Notes: a model not told the origin generated them from the letters alone. DNA of 64,000 nt from Rhabdaerophilum sp. SD176 (GCF_030143245.1 NZ_JARJNS010000002.1:124001-188000), one strand, 5' to 3'. Positions 1-12,241 are shown, counted from the stretch's first letter. Translations and numbers: made by a program.

Positions 1-719
1 AGCAGCATCTCGCGGATGATGCCCGGGCTCTTCGCCTGGCGGATCTGCATGACCCCGTCGATGATCAGCGAGCGCGAAATGTCTTCTTCCTCGAGCTTGA
101 CATGCAGCTTGTCGGCGATCGGCAGGCAGAACAGGTTGGCGACAAGCGCCCCGTAAAGCGTTGCCAGCAGAGCCGTGGCCATGAACGGACCAAGCTTGGC
201 CGGGTCTTCCATGTTGGCGAACATGCCGACCATCCCGAGCAGGGTGCCCACCATGCCCCAGGCCGGGGCGCAATCGCCGATGGCGCGGTAGATCTTCTGC
301 CCCTCGTCGAGATGCGCGAGGAAGGTGTCCCGGTCCTTGTTCATCGTGTTCTGGATGAATTCGGCGTCATAGCCGTCCACCACATAACGGATGCCCTGGG
401 CGAGGAAGGGGTCATCCACCTTCAGCGTTTCCAGTGCCATCGGACCGGACTTCCGCATCACCTCGGCGATCTTGGTGATCTCCTCGATCAGCGCCCGGGG
501 ATCGAGGGCGCGCATCTGGAGGACGTAGCGCATGCCCATCGGCAGGCCGTGGATCATGGAGGAGAAGGGGAAGCGGATCATGGTGGAGGCGATAGCTCCG
601 CCGAAGATGACGATCGCGGCATGCTCCGAAACGTAGATGCTCAGATGCCCGTCCATCAGCATCAGGACGACGACCACTGCGATGCCCAGCACGGTGCCAA
701 CGATGGTAGAGATATCCAT
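1..719 (-). CDS. motA: Flagellar motor stator protein, MotA/PomA type (partial, C-terminus cut off)
   Basis: The reading frame opens at an ATG (717-719, reverse) and runs off the window start without a stop, giving about 239 codons. The N-terminus (MDISTIVGTVLGIAVVVVLM) is a membrane helix, and a second hydrophobic stretch follows near residues 34-45. The later WGMVGTLLGMVGMF segment and the ATALLATLYGALVANLF segment are the pore-lining helices typical of MotA/TolQ/ExbB proteins. The short N-terminal loop and the overall layout resemble PomA/LafT rather than enteric MotA. Such proteins form the ion channel stator that drives flagellar rotation in the inner membrane. The partner MotB gene would lie further left, outside the window. 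PomA-type versus proton-type assignment is inference. Confidence 0.85.
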   Translation of the reverse strand, partial: MDISTIVGTVLGIAVVVVLMLMDGHLSIYVSEHAAIVIFGGAIASTMIRFPFSSMIHGLPMGMRYVLQMRALDPRALIEEITKIAEVMRKSGPMALETLKVDDPFLAQGIRYVVDGYDAEFIQNTMNKDRDTFLAHLDEGQKIYRAIGDCAPAWGMVGTLLGMVGMFANMEDPAKLGPFMATALLATLYGALVANLFCLPIADKLHVKLEEEDISRSLIIDGVMQIRQAKSPGIIREML

Positions 720-886
720 GTGATCCTGTCCCCGGTCGCACAGATTGTGCGCCGCATTCTGCGGTCCCTGAGCGCCACGTTAGGCCTTGCAGCTAAAGGA
801 AGAGTTAAGCTTAAGAAGGCTGCCGCTCAGTTCCTGTTCATGTCACCGGCCGCATAAGCCCGGCCCAGTTTCGCCCCGAGGGTTTC

Positions 887-2686
887 ATGTCGCTGCTGCG
901 CCTGTATTTCCGTGTTCTGATGCAACTCGGCCCGGAACTGCGGCTGGGGCTATGGCTCGTCATGGCGAATCTGGCGCTCGCGACCGCGATGTTCGCGGAG
1001 CCCTACCTGTTCGGGCAGATCATCAACCTGCTGACCGGTTCGCAGGCGCAGGGCAGCAAGCCGACGCTCGAATCGCTTCTGCCGCTGATCGGCCTGTGGC
1101 TCGCTTTCGGGCTGGTCTCGATTGTCGGCGGGGTCACCGTGGCCTTGCATGCCGACCGGATGTCGCACCGGCGCCGCCTCGGCGTGATGGCCACCTATTT
1201 CGAGCATGTGCTGACGCTGCCGCTCTCCTTCCATTCGGCCACGCATTCCGGCCGCACCCTGAAAGTGATGCTCAATGGCGCCGATGGCATGTTCTGGCTC
1301 TGGCTGGGCTTCATGCGCGACCATTGCGCCGCGCTTGTCTCGCTGCTTGTGCTGCTGCCACTGACCTTGCTCATCAACTGGCGCCTTGGCCTTCTGCTCG
1401 TTGCTCTGGTGGTGATCTTCGCCTTCCTGATGGGGCTGGTGATCAACCGCGCCGCCACGCTGCAGGAGAAGGTCGAGGGGTTCCATTCGGAATTGGCCGA
1501 GCATACGTCGGACGCGATCGGCAATATCCCGGTCATCCAGAGCTTCACACGGATCCAGGCCGAGCTGAACGCGCTGCGCTTCGTGATCGACCGGCTGCTT
1601 TCGGCCCAGATCCCCGTTCTCTCATGGTGGGCGCTCGCCTCCGTGGCGACGCGTGCCGCGTCCACCCTCACAGTGACGGCGATCTTCCTGCTGGGCACGT
1701 GGCTGCATATCCGCGATCTCGCGACGATCGGCGATATCGTGACTTTCATGGGCTATGCCACCCTGCTGATCGGCAAACTCGAGGCGGCCGTGGGCTTCGT
1801 GAACCAGCTCTTCATGCAGGCGCCGAAACTGCGCGACTTTTTTGAGGTGCTCGACACAACACCGCAGGTTCAGGACCGGCCCAATGCGGTCGAAGCCGGC
1901 ACGCTGAAGGGCGAGGTCGTGTTCGACCAGGTCTCCTTTTCCTATGACGGCAAGCGCCCGGCCATTGCCGACCTGTCCTTCACGGCGGCGCAGGGCAAGA
2001 CGATCGCGCTTGTCGGGGCGACCGGTTCGGGCAAGTCGACGACGCTGGGGCTCCTGCACCGCGCGTTTGACCCGCAATCCGGCCGCATCCTGATCGACGG
2101 GCAGGATATCCGTGATTTCACGCTGCAATCCCTCCGTCGGAACATCGCTGTCGTGTTTCAGGAGCCGATGCTTTTCGCGCGCACCATCCGGGAAAATCTC
2201 GAGGTCGGGCGCGCGGATGCGACCGAGGCGGAGATGATGGATGCGCTCGAACGGGCGCAGGCGCTCGAATTCATCGGCCGGCAATCCGAAGGGCTCGACA
2301 CCGTGGTCGGAGAGCGCGGCCGTTCGCTGTCCGGCGGCGAACGCCAGCGTCTGTCGATCGCGCGAGCCTTGCTCAAGAACCCGCCGGTCCTGATTCTCGA
2401 CGAGGCGACCTCCGCGCTGGATGCGGCCACAGAGCAGAAGCTCCAGAAGGCGCTCGAGGCGGTGATGAAGGACCGCACCACCTTCGTGATCGCGCATCGG
2501 CTTGCGACGATCCGCAATGCCGACCATATCCTCGTGCTCGACAAGGGCCGGATTGTCGAGAGCGGCAATTTCGAGACGCTGGTTGCGGCGAACGGGCGCT
2601 TCGCCGAACTTGCGCGGGCGCAGTTCATGGCGCAGCAAAACCCGGTTGCTGCAGCGCCTGCACAGGCGCCGGAGACGGCCTCCTAG
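887..2686 (+). CDS. ndvA: Cyclic beta-1,2-glucan exporter, ABC permease/ATPase (NdvA/ChvA)
   Basis: This 599-residue half transporter has an N-terminal six-helix membrane domain (to about residue 310) and a C-terminal ATPase. Walker [10 protein letters not shown] lies at 377-385, the LSGGE signature at 481-485, Walker [12 protein letters not shown] from about 502, and a switch histidine in IAHR near 535. The N-terminal block with [13 protein letters not shown] and the [12 protein letters not shown] stretch match NdvA/ChvA rather than the lipid A exporter MsbA. NdvA homodimers export cyclic beta-1,2-glucan to the periplasm for osmoadaptation and host interaction in rhizobia. The glucan synthase ndvB is not in the window. 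The stop shares a CTAG tetranucleotide with the convergent aroB stop. Confidence 0.88.
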   Translation: MSLLRLYFRVLMQLGPELRLGLWLVMANLALATAMFAEPYLFGQIINLLTGSQAQGSKPTLESLLPLIGLWLAFGLVSIVGGVTVALHADRMSHRRRLGVMATYFEHVLTLPLSFHSATHSGRTLKVMLNGADGMFWLWLGFMRDHCAALVSLLVLLPLTLLINWRLGLLLVALVVIFAFLMGLVINRAATLQEKVEGFHSELAEHTSDAIGNIPVIQSFTRIQAELNALRFVIDRLLSAQIPVLSWWALASVATRAASTLTVTAIFLLGTWLHIRDLATIGDIVTFMGYATLLIGKLEAAVGFVNQLFMQAPKLRDFFEVLDTTPQVQDRPNAVEAGTLKGEVVFDQVSFSYDGKRPAIADLSFTAAQGKTIALVGATGSGKSTTLGLLHRAFDPQSGRILIDGQDIRDFTLQSLRRNIAVVFQEPMLFARTIRENLEVGRADATEAEMMDALERAQALEFIGRQSEGLDTVVGERGRSLSGGERQRLSIARALLKNPPVLILDEATSALDAATEQKLQKALEAVMKDRTTFVIAHRLATIRNADHILVLDKGRIVESGNFETLVAANGRFAELARAQFMAQQNPVAAAPAQAPETAS

Positions 2687-3801
2687 CCGCATTCCTCCAC
2701 GAGGAAGTCCCGGATCGCCGCAGCGGAGACATCGCGGGCGATGAAGCTCTGGCCGAGGCCGTGCGTGAGGATGAAGGTCAGCGTGCCGCGGCTGACCTTC
2801 TTGTCCTGCGCCATCATCCCCAGCATGCCGTCCGGCGTCCAGGGCCCGTCGATCTGGCTCAGGCGCGTCGGCAGGCCGATCTCGACGAGATGGCGCTCGA
2901 CCCGTTCCGGCAGATCCGCCGGGCAAAGGCCGGCCCGGGCAGAATAGCGATGCGCCATCGCCATGCCGAGCGCGACGGCCTCGCCGTGGACGAGCCGGGT
3001 GGCATCGTACCGGACGAGCCCTTCCAGGGCATGCCCGAACGTATGGCCGAGATTGAGCAGGGCCCGGTCGCCCGTTTCGGTTTCATCCCGCGCGACGATT
3101 GCGGCCTTGGCGCCACAGGAGACCGCCACGGCCTCCTCGCGCTCCGGGCCACCGGAAAAGATGCCGCGCCAGGCGCCGGCTTCCAGCCATTTGTAGAAAT
3201 CGGGGCGGTCGATCAGCCCGTATTTCACCACCTCGGCATAGCCGGCGCGCAATTCGCGCAGCGGCAGCGTGTCGAGCAGGGCCGTATCGGCCAGCACAAG
3301 GCGCGGCTGGTGGAAGGCGCCAACGAGATTCTTGCCCTGCGCCGAATTGATACCCGTCTTGCCGCCGACGCTCGAATCGACCTGCGCAAGCAGCGAGGTC
3401 GGGACCTGCACGAAATGCATGCCCCGCCGGGCAATGGCGGCCGCGAAACCGGCGAGATCGCCGATCACGCCGCCGCCGAGCGCGACCACCGCGTCGCCCC
3501 GTTCGAGCCGGGCCGAGAGGATGGCCTCGACGGTTTTTTCCAGCCACGGCCAGCTCTTCGTCTTCTCGCCGGCCGGGAGAACCAGCTCTGCCACACCGAG
3601 TCCCGCAGCCGCGAGGCCTTCGCGCAAGGGGGCGAGGTGGAAGCCTGCGACATTCCCGTCCGTCAGGATCAGGCAGGCCCGGGCCCGGGTGGCGCCCGTA
3701 ATGGCAGAGCCCGCCTCAGCCAGAAGATGCCGGCCGATGAGGATGTCATAGCTGCGGCCGGCGAGGTCGACTCGGACTTTCCGATGCGGGGTGTCGGTCA
3801 T
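2683..3801 (-). CDS. aroB: 3-dehydroquinate synthase
   Basis: The 372-residue protein matches AroB in length and sequence. It shows the NAD-binding [11 protein letters not shown] segment, the [20 protein letters not shown] region, and metal ligands in the GHTFGHALE block and the later [14 protein letters not shown] block. It converts DAHP to 3-dehydroquinate, the second step of the shikimate pathway, in the cytoplasm. Its ATG overlaps the stop of upstream aroK by 4 bases (ATGA), so the two shikimate genes are probably translated together. Downstream it meets ndvA tail to tail, and the two stop codons use the same CTAG palindrome at 2683-2686. Confidence 0.97.
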   Translation of the reverse strand: MTDTPHRKVRVDLAGRSYDILIGRHLLAEAGSAITGATRARACLILTDGNVAGFHLAPLREGLAAAGLGVAELVLPAGEKTKSWPWLEKTVEAILSARLERGDAVVALGGGVIGDLAGFAAAIARRGMHFVQVPTSLLAQVDSSVGGKTGINSAQGKNLVGAFHQPRLVLADTALLDTLPLRELRAGYAEVVKYGLIDRPDFYKWLEAGAWRGIFSGGPEREEAVAVSCGAKAAIVARDETETGDRALLNLGHTFGHALEGLVRYDATRLVHGEAVALGMAMAHRYSARAGLCPADLPERVERHLVEIGLPTRLSQIDGPWTPDGMLGMMAQDKKVSRGTLTFILTHGLGQSFIARDVSAAAIRDFLVEECG

Positions 3802-4529
3802 GGGGAAGCGCTTTCGGAAGAGGCCGGGGCCGGGCCGGCAAGGAAGGCCTGCATCGCTTCCAGCACGGACTGGACCATCTGGTCGTGCGGGATTTCCATG
3901 CTGGTTACACTGAGATCCGCCTCGGCATAAACCGGGTAGCGCTTGTCAATCAGCGCCTGCATCGTCGCCACCGGGTCGGCGGTCTGGAGCAGCGGGCGGT
4001 TCTGGCGCTTCTGAACCCGGCGCATCAGAATCGCGAGATCCGCCCTGAGCCAGACCGAGACGGCCTTCTCGCGGATGCGAGCCCGGGTCTCGGCATCCAT
4101 GAAGGCGCCGCCGCCGGTGGCGATGACCTGCTGCGGCTCGCTTAACAGGCGGGCGATCACCTTCCGCTCGCCGGACCGGAATTCAGACTCGCCGAGCTGC
4201 GCAAAGATTTCGGGAATGGTCATCCGGGCCGATTCCTCGATCGCATGGTCGGAATCGATGAAGGGCAAACCCAGCCGCTGTGCAAGGCGCCGCCCGACAG
4301 AGGTCTTGCCGGCACCCATCAGGCCGACCAGCACGACATGCCGGCCCGCCAGCGCCTCGCGCACGGCCGGAGCCAGCATCAGCGGCGGGGATTCCTGGGC
4401 CGGGGCAGATTCCTGGGCCGGGGCAGATTCCTGGGCCGGGGCAGATTCCTGGGCCGGGGCGGATTCCTGGGCCGGGGCAGATTCCTGGGCCGGGGCAGAT
4501 TCTTGGGCCGGGGCAGTCGCTTCGGTCAT
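3798..4529 (-). CDS. aroK: Shikimate kinase with an N-terminal PAQES repeat
   Basis: The catalytic part (about residues 60-230) is a standard shikimate kinase. The Walker A loop GLMGAGKT is at 69-76, the DSD shikimate/Mg region follows near 92, the GGG substrate loop (ATGGGAF) near 140, and an RPLL lid arginine near 178. It phosphorylates shikimate. The protein is 243 residues against about 170-200 for the family because the first 47 residues consist of MTEAT plus seven exact APAQES units, encoded by 18-bp tandem repeats. A second possible start is Met51, just after the repeat. The gene overlaps aroB by ATGA. The function of the repeat is unknown. Confidence 0.95.
   Translation of the reverse strand: MTEATAPAQESAPAQESAPAQESAPAQESAPAQESAPAQESAPAQESPPLMLAPAVREALAGRHVVLVGLMGAGKTSVGRRLAQRLGLPFIDSDHAIEESARMTIPEIFAQLGESEFRSGERKVIARLLSEPQQVIATGGGAFMDAETRARIREKAVSVWLRADLAILMRRVQKRQNRPLLQTADPVATMQALIDKRYPVYAEADLSVTSMEIPHDQMVQSVLEAMQAFLAGPAPASSESASP
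4390..4515 (-). repeat. Seven tandem 18-bp units inside aroK
   Basis: Seven head-to-tail copies of gattcctgggccggggca (plus-strand reading) fill this stretch exactly. Unit 4 differs at its last base (position 4461) and unit 7 has one C-to-T change (position 4503); both keep the same amino acids. In the aroK frame each unit encodes APAQES. The near identity suggests a recent expansion, and the unit length, a multiple of three, keeps the frame open for any copy number. Confidence 0.97.
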
Positions 4530-4661
4530 GCGTGGTTCCTGTCGCGCGCCACCTAATGCAAAAACCGCGAGAAATTTCTACCGCGAATTGGCACGAAGCG
4601 TTAAGCAGAAGGATGTTGTCGGTGGTGTCTGCCGCATTTTCATGCCCGCGAGTGTGCATCG

Positions 4662-4811
4662 ATGCTGTTCCTGCTCCGGATCCTGATCGTGGCCGGTCTC
4701 CTCGTCGGCCTCGCCTATGGCGCGCTTCATGCGCTGGCCACGCTGGTCGAGCCCGAGCAGCGCGAGATCTCGGTGCCGGTTGATCCACCCCGGCCGCGCG
4801 TCGCGCCATGA
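4662..4811 (+). CDS. Small single-span membrane protein upstream of xerD
   Basis: A 49-codon reading frame begins MLFLLRILIVAGLLVGLAYG, a clear hydrophobic helix, followed by a short polar, proline-rich tail. It ends at TGA 4809-4811, only 13 bases before the xerD ATG, and the xerD ribosome binding site (aggag) lies in that gap, so the two are probably one transcript. It is divergent from aroK. I recall similar short membrane proteins before xerD in other Hyphomicrobiales, but I cannot name a family or function. Coding status rests on position, start/stop and hydrophobic pattern. Confidence 0.55.
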   Translation: MLFLLRILIVAGLLVGLAYGALHALATLVEPEQREISVPVDPPRPRVAP

Positions 4812-4824
4812 GCAGGAGAGCGTC

Positions 4825-5742
4825 ATGAGCGAGCGGGCGCTGCGGAGCTTCCTGGCGATGCTCGCGGCGGAGCGTGGAGCGGCGAAGAACACGCTCGACG
4901 CCTATCGGCGCGATCTCGCCCATTATCTCGAGGCCATCGTGCCCGAGACGGCCGAAACGGTGGCCGTTGCCCGGATCCGCGCCTATCTCCAGGATCTGGC
5001 GGCAGAGGGCTTCAAGCCGGCCACTCTGGCGCGGCGGCTCTCTTCGATCCGGCAGTTCCATGGTTTTCTCTATACCGAGGCGATGCGGCCGGATGATCCG
5101 ACCGTGACGCTGGAAGGGCCGAAACGCGGTTCCTCCCTGCCCAAGGTGATCAGCATCGATGACGTTACCCGGCTGCTGGACCAGGCGCGGTCAGAGGCTG
5201 GAAAGCCGGGCCTCTCCGCCCATGCCCGGCTGGCGGCGCTTCGCCTGCAGGCGATGATCGAACTGCTCTACGCCACCGGACTCCGGGTGTCGGAACTCGT
5301 GGCGCTGCCGGCCCAGAGCATCAGGCCGGACCGCGAGGGGCTGATCGTCCGCGGAAAGGGCAACAAGGAGCGGCTGGTCCTGATCACCGGGGCGGCACGC
5401 GAGGCGGTCAGCCAGTACCGGGCGGCGATGAAGCCGGGGGCGGCCTCGCGGTTCCTGTTCCCGGCTGCGAGCGAACTTGGGCACGTACCCCGCCAGGTCT
5501 TCGCGCGCGAGCTGAAACGGCTTGCCGGTACCGCCGGCATCCGCGCTGACCTGCTCTCGCCGCATGTGCTCCGGCATGCTTTTGCCACGCATCTCCTGCA
5601 GAACGGGGCCGATCTGCGCATCGTCCAGCAACTTCTCGGCCATGCCGATATTGCGACAACGCAGATCTATACCCATGTGCTGGATGAGAGGGCCCGCGCG
5701 ATGGTGCGGGATCTCCATCCGCTGAACGACAGGCCGGAATAA
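4825..5742 (+). CDS. xerD: Site-specific tyrosine recombinase XerD
   Basis: The ATG at 4825, preceded by aggag, gives a 305-residue protein, the normal XerD length. The N-terminal SAM-like DNA-binding domain covers about residues 1-95. The catalytic domain carries the full set of active residues: R154 (GLRVSEL), K178 (RGKGNKER), H247 and R250 (SPHVLRHAF), H273 (LLGHADI) and the nucleophile Y282 (TQIYTHV). XerD acts with XerC at dif to resolve chromosome dimers at division. The reading frame stays open further upstream, but that part is not XerD-like. Location between aroK and accA matches other Hyphomicrobiales. Confidence 0.95.
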   Translation: MSERALRSFLAMLAAERGAAKNTLDAYRRDLAHYLEAIVPETAETVAVARIRAYLQDLAAEGFKPATLARRLSSIRQFHGFLYTEAMRPDDPTVTLEGPKRGSSLPKVISIDDVTRLLDQARSEAGKPGLSAHARLAALRLQAMIELLYATGLRVSELVALPAQSIRPDREGLIVRGKGNKERLVLITGAAREAVSQYRAAMKPGAASRFLFPAASELGHVPRQVFARELKRLAGTAGIRADLLSPHVLRHAFATHLLQNGADLRIVQQLLGHADIATTQIYTHVLDERARAMVRDLHPLNDRPE

Positions 5743-5890
5743 CAGCCCGAAGGGCGGGGGGGCTTGACGCCAAGCGCCTCAATCGTCAGGTTGCGGCGCC
5801 TTTTCGGGGGATTCCAAGCACCGGTCTGGCCGTCTTTCCGCGGCCCGGACATGCCGGCAGCCTGTCAGTTCCGAAACAAGTTGAAGGTTC

Positions 5891-6847
5891 ATGCGCGCCT
5901 ATCTGGATTTCGAGAAGCCGGTTGCCGAGCTTGAGAGCAAGATTGCCGAATTGCGGGCCCTCGCGGCCCGGGACGGCGCCACCGCCATCGGCGAGGATGT
6001 GACGCGCCTCGAGGCCAAGGCGGAATCCGCCCTGCGTGACCTCTATGCGAACCTGACGCCGTGGCAGAAGACGCAGGTCGCGCGCCACCCCGAACGGCCG
6101 CATTGCCTCGACTATATCGAATCCCTCTTCACGGAATTCACAGCCATCGCCGGCGACCGCGTGTTCGGCGAGGATGCCGCCGTCGTGGCCGGGTTCGCCC
6201 GCTTCCGGGGAGAGCCTGTCGCGGTGATCGGGCAGGAAAAGGGCTCGAACACCGAAAGCCGGCTGAAACACAATTTCGGCATGGCCCGGCCCGAGGGCTA
6301 TCGCAAGGCGCAGCGCGTGATGGAACTGGCCGACCGGTTCGGCCTTCCTGTCATTTCGCTGGTCGATACGGCGGGCGCCTATCCCGGAATCGGCGCCGAG
6401 GAACGGGGCCAGGCCGAGGCGATTGCCCGCTCGACCGATGCCTGCCTGGCGCTGGGCGTGCCGAATGTCGCCGTCATTCTCGGCGAAGGCGGTTCTGGCG
6501 GGGCGATCGCCATCGCCACGTCGAACCGCGTGCTGATGCTTGAACATGCGATCTACAGCGTGATCTCGCCGGAAGCGGCGGCGTCGATCCTGTGGCGTGA
6601 TTCGCAGCGGGCGCAGGAAGCGGCGACGACGATGAAGATCACCGCGCAGGATCTGCTGCGCATGAACGTGATCGATGTGATCATTTCGGAGCCGGTAGGC
6701 GGCGCCCATCGCGCACCGCAGGATGCCATCCATGCTGCCGGCGAGGCCGTGGCCCGTGCGATGCAGGACATGGCGGGAATGAGCCCCGATGCCCTGCGCG
6801 AGGCCCGTGCAGAGAAGTTTCTCGCCATCGGACGGCGTCTCGGATAA
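5891..6847 (+). CDS. accA: Acetyl-CoA carboxylase carboxyltransferase subunit alpha
   Basis: At 318 residues this matches AccA. It has an N-terminal helical region (MRAYLDFEKPVAELESKI), then the crotonase-like core with IGQEKG, the NFGMARPEGYRKA stretch, DTAGAYPGIGAE and the GEGGSGGAIAI oxyanion region. With AccD it transfers the carboxyl group from carboxybiotin to acetyl-CoA, the first committed step of fatty acid synthesis. The start follows gaaggttc, a modest ribosome binding site. A 148-bp gap separates it from xerD, enough for its own promoter, although none is obvious. Confidence 0.97.
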   Translation: MRAYLDFEKPVAELESKIAELRALAARDGATAIGEDVTRLEAKAESALRDLYANLTPWQKTQVARHPERPHCLDYIESLFTEFTAIAGDRVFGEDAAVVAGFARFRGEPVAVIGQEKGSNTESRLKHNFGMARPEGYRKAQRVMELADRFGLPVISLVDTAGAYPGIGAEERGQAEAIARSTDACLALGVPNVAVILGEGGSGGAIAIATSNRVLMLEHAIYSVISPEAAASILWRDSQRAQEAATTMKITAQDLLRMNVIDVIISEPVGGAHRAPQDAIHAAGEAVARAMQDMAGMSPDALREARAEKFLAIGRRLG

Positions 6848-6986
6848 CCGCAGTTAACGAAGCCTTGATCCTATAACGAGGTTTTGATGCAGTGCTTCCG
6901 GGCAATCGTCTAGACTGATTGCCTTAATTCCGCCGGGCTGTGGGCCGAAAGGCTCGACGGGCCGGAATCTGTCGTGAGGTTATGCC

Positions 6987-8402
6987 GTGTTGGGTCTGTC
7001 GGGTTCCTGGATGTCGCCGGTCGCGGGCAAGGGCGCACGCTATGGGTTGGCCTTGGCTGCCCTGCTCGGTCTGGCCGCCTGCGACGAGAATGGTCGCCTG
7101 CCGTCGAATTCCCGCCATTACGTGCCGATCTCGCCCCAGATGGAAGCGCTGATGTCGGAGAAGGGCATGAATGCCCGCTCGCCGATCCTGATGCGCGCCT
7201 ACAAGAAGGAAAGCGAACTCGAGGTCTGGAAACAGGATGCCTCGGGGGAATACAAGCTGCTGAAGACCTTCCCGATGTGCCGTTGGTCCGGCCAGCTCGG
7301 TCCCAAGAAGACCGAAGGCGACCGTCAGGTGCCGGAAGGCTTTTATGCCATCACACCGCAGCAGCTGAACCCGAACTCGGCCTTCTACCTCTCGTTCAAC
7401 GTGGGTTATCCCAACACCTATGACCGCGCCTATGGCCGCACCGGCAGCCTGATCATGGTGCATGGCGCCTGTTCGTCGCGCGGGTGCTTCTCGATGACGG
7501 ACGAGCAGATCGCCGACATCTACGCCCTGACGCGCGAGGCGTTCGGCGGCGGCCAGAAATCCGTCCAGCTGCAGAGCTTCCCGTTCCGGTTCACGCCGCA
7601 GAACCTCGCCCGCTATCGGGCTGACGAGCATATGCCCTTCTGGAAGAACCTGAAGGAAGGGGCCGACCATTTCGACGTGACGAAGCGCGAGCCGCAGGTT
7701 TCCGTCTGCGGCCGGCGCTATATGTTCAACGCACAGCCGAAGGATGGCGCCCGGTTCGATGCGCAGGCAGCCTGCCCGCCCGTCCAGCAGGACGAGGCTC
7801 TGGTGGCGGCCGTGAATGCCAAGGCGCGCGGTGACGAGCAGCAGGTGGCTTCGCTTGTCAGCGCAGGCACCAAGGCCGTGAAGCGCATCTACCAGGATGG
7901 CGACCAGCATCCCTCGTTCAAGCACACGATCCATGCACAGGTCGGTGGCAGCGAGGGAAGTCGCCTCGCGACACCGGTGCCGTCGGGAACCTCCCGCGTG
8001 GCAGCGGTCTCGCAGCCGGACGCGCTCGATCATGGCCCCGTCGACGTGCCGGCCGAGCAGGCCCGCGGCCTGAGCCGGCAGGCGCTGCTCGCCAAGGCCT
8101 CGCAGGTTCGCCTGCAGGAAAGTGGCGTGCTCGCGACGCCGGCAGCGCCGCAGGCCCCGGCCGCCAATGCCCGCGCTGTTGCCACAGCGCCGGCTGCACC
8201 CTCCACGGGAGTTGTCGCGCCACCACGCTCGACCGCAACCGCGTTGGTGTCGTCCGAGCCGTCAAGGAAGCAGGAGCCGGCCTTTTACCAGCGCTGGATC
8301 GGCTCGCTCGGCAACCTGACCGCCAGTGTGGCCGGAACCGGCGAGGATGCGCCGCAAGCGGTGACCGCGCCGCTGCCGCCGAAGGCGCCGCCGCGCCGCT
8401 GA
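6987..8402 (+). CDS. L,D-transpeptidase (YkuD domain) lipoprotein
   Basis: This 471-residue protein starts at GTG 6987 (aggtt upstream) or possibly ATG 7011. A basic N-terminus and hydrophobic stretch end in LLGLAAC, so Cys32 is a likely lipidation site. The YkuD catalytic signature HGACSSRGCFSM spans residues 159-170, with H159 and nucleophile C167. Such enzymes make 3-3 peptidoglycan cross-links or attach proteins to peptidoglycan in the periplasm. The last 150 or so residues are rich in Ala, Pro, Ser and Gln and look unstructured. A similar gene follows accA in other Hyphomicrobiales. A hairpin terminator lies just downstream. Confidence 0.87.
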   Translation: MLGLSGSWMSPVAGKGARYGLALAALLGLAACDENGRLPSNSRHYVPISPQMEALMSEKGMNARSPILMRAYKKESELEVWKQDASGEYKLLKTFPMCRWSGQLGPKKTEGDRQVPEGFYAITPQQLNPNSAFYLSFNVGYPNTYDRAYGRTGSLIMVHGACSSRGCFSMTDEQIADIYALTREAFGGGQKSVQLQSFPFRFTPQNLARYRADEHMPFWKNLKEGADHFDVTKREPQVSVCGRRYMFNAQPKDGARFDAQAACPPVQQDEALVAAVNAKARGDEQQVASLVSAGTKAVKRIYQDGDQHPSFKHTIHAQVGGSEGSRLATPVPSGTSRVAAVSQPDALDHGPVDVPAEQARGLSRQALLAKASQVRLQESGVLATPAAPQAPAANARAVATAPAAPSTGVVAPPRSTATALVSSEPSRKQEPAFYQRWIGSLGNLTASVAGTGEDAPQAVTAPLPPKAPPRR

Positions 8403-8429
8403 ACCACACCCTGTCCGTCGCGACAGCAC

Positions 8430-8450
8430 AAAGCCCCCATGAGGGGCTTT
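8430..8450. terminator. Intrinsic terminator between L,D-transpeptidase and methyltransferase genes
   Basis: AAAGCCCC (8430-8437), a five-base loop and GGGGCTTT (8443-8450) form a perfect 8-bp stem. It lies between the ends of two convergent genes, and its T-rich arms could serve both strands. Confidence 0.75.
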
Positions 8451-8472
8451 TCCGTTTGCGCGGTCCGGCGCA

Positions 8473-9095
8473 TCAGGCTTCGGGTTCGAGGATGATGATA
8501 TTCGCGGTCACGATGGGCCGGAACCGGCCATGCCGCGTGATCGTCGTCAGGAATTGGCCGAGTTCGGGGTAGCCGCCCTCACCGGTGAAATCGCTGGCAT
8601 CGTCGATCAGCACCACATGCCCGTCGACGGGCGAATCGAGGATGCAGCGGATTTCCGTGCTGATCGGCGAGGCCTGGGCTCCATGCGCGGTCTCGCCAGC
8701 GGAATAATGGCCGTCGAGCCAGAACAGGGCCGGCTCTTTCAGCAGGGCGACAATCCGCGGGAGGACATCCGCCGCATCGCCCTGGTGCAGCTCGACATTG
8801 TTCCGCCCGGCGAAACGCTGGTTGGCCCGGTCGAAGTATTCCGGCGACAATTCCACCGAGATCGACCGGATGCCGGTCGCCGCCACGGAGGCGAGGGTAT
8901 CGCCCTTGAATGTGCCGGTCTCGATGAAGGTTCCGAAACCGTAGCCCTCGAGATAGCGATGGATCAGCCGACGCTTCACGGCCGGCGCCGGCGGGTTGGG
9001 CATACCCGCCATCACCCATCGGAAAATCTGGGCCGCGTTGCGGATATCCTTGAGCCGCCTGATGACGGACATGGATCCGGGCCGCTTGCCGCCGG

Positions 9096-9099
<4 letters not shown>
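8473..9099 (-). CDS. SAM-dependent methyltransferase-like protein coupled to secA
   Basis: The 208-residue product has a Rossmann-type methyltransferase core: [11 protein letters not shown] (motif I region), [12 protein letters not shown] (acidic end of strand 2), [23 protein letters not shown] and VLIDDASDF. The start is the ATG that overlaps the secA stop by four bases (ATGA at 9096-9099); upstream codons in frame lie inside secA. The substrate is unknown. The layout resembles class I methyltransferases found beside sugar or surface-polymer genes, but here the only neighbour is the secretion motor. A link to secretion is not shown by the sequence. Confidence 0.7.
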
Positions 9100-11957
<2,858 letters not shown>

Positions 11958-12241
11958 GCACCGTCTTCCTTGTTCTCGCCGGATGGCGGATCGGGCAGTT
12001 CGCAACAGAGACGAGCCGGCCCGGAATGACCTGAAATCAGATCGGATGATCGCCGGAGATAAGGATCGGCACAGGCCATTGTCAATGTTCAGCCTTTCCG
12101 GAACGTGCCCCGGAACACCAATCCGTGACCGGAAGACGCGCCGGGCAGGGCCCCGCGGGGGCTCGCCAATGCGGGCGCTTTGCGATAACGGAACTTTACG
12201 CACCCGGCCGCGCCGCCAGCCGGATCAACCCGGAGATCCTC

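Noticed and set aside
4585-4605. TTGGCACG stretch resembling a sigma-54 -24 element
   Set aside because: The GC of a -12 element is not at the required spacing; it lies about three bases too far, so a sigma-54 promoter is not supported.
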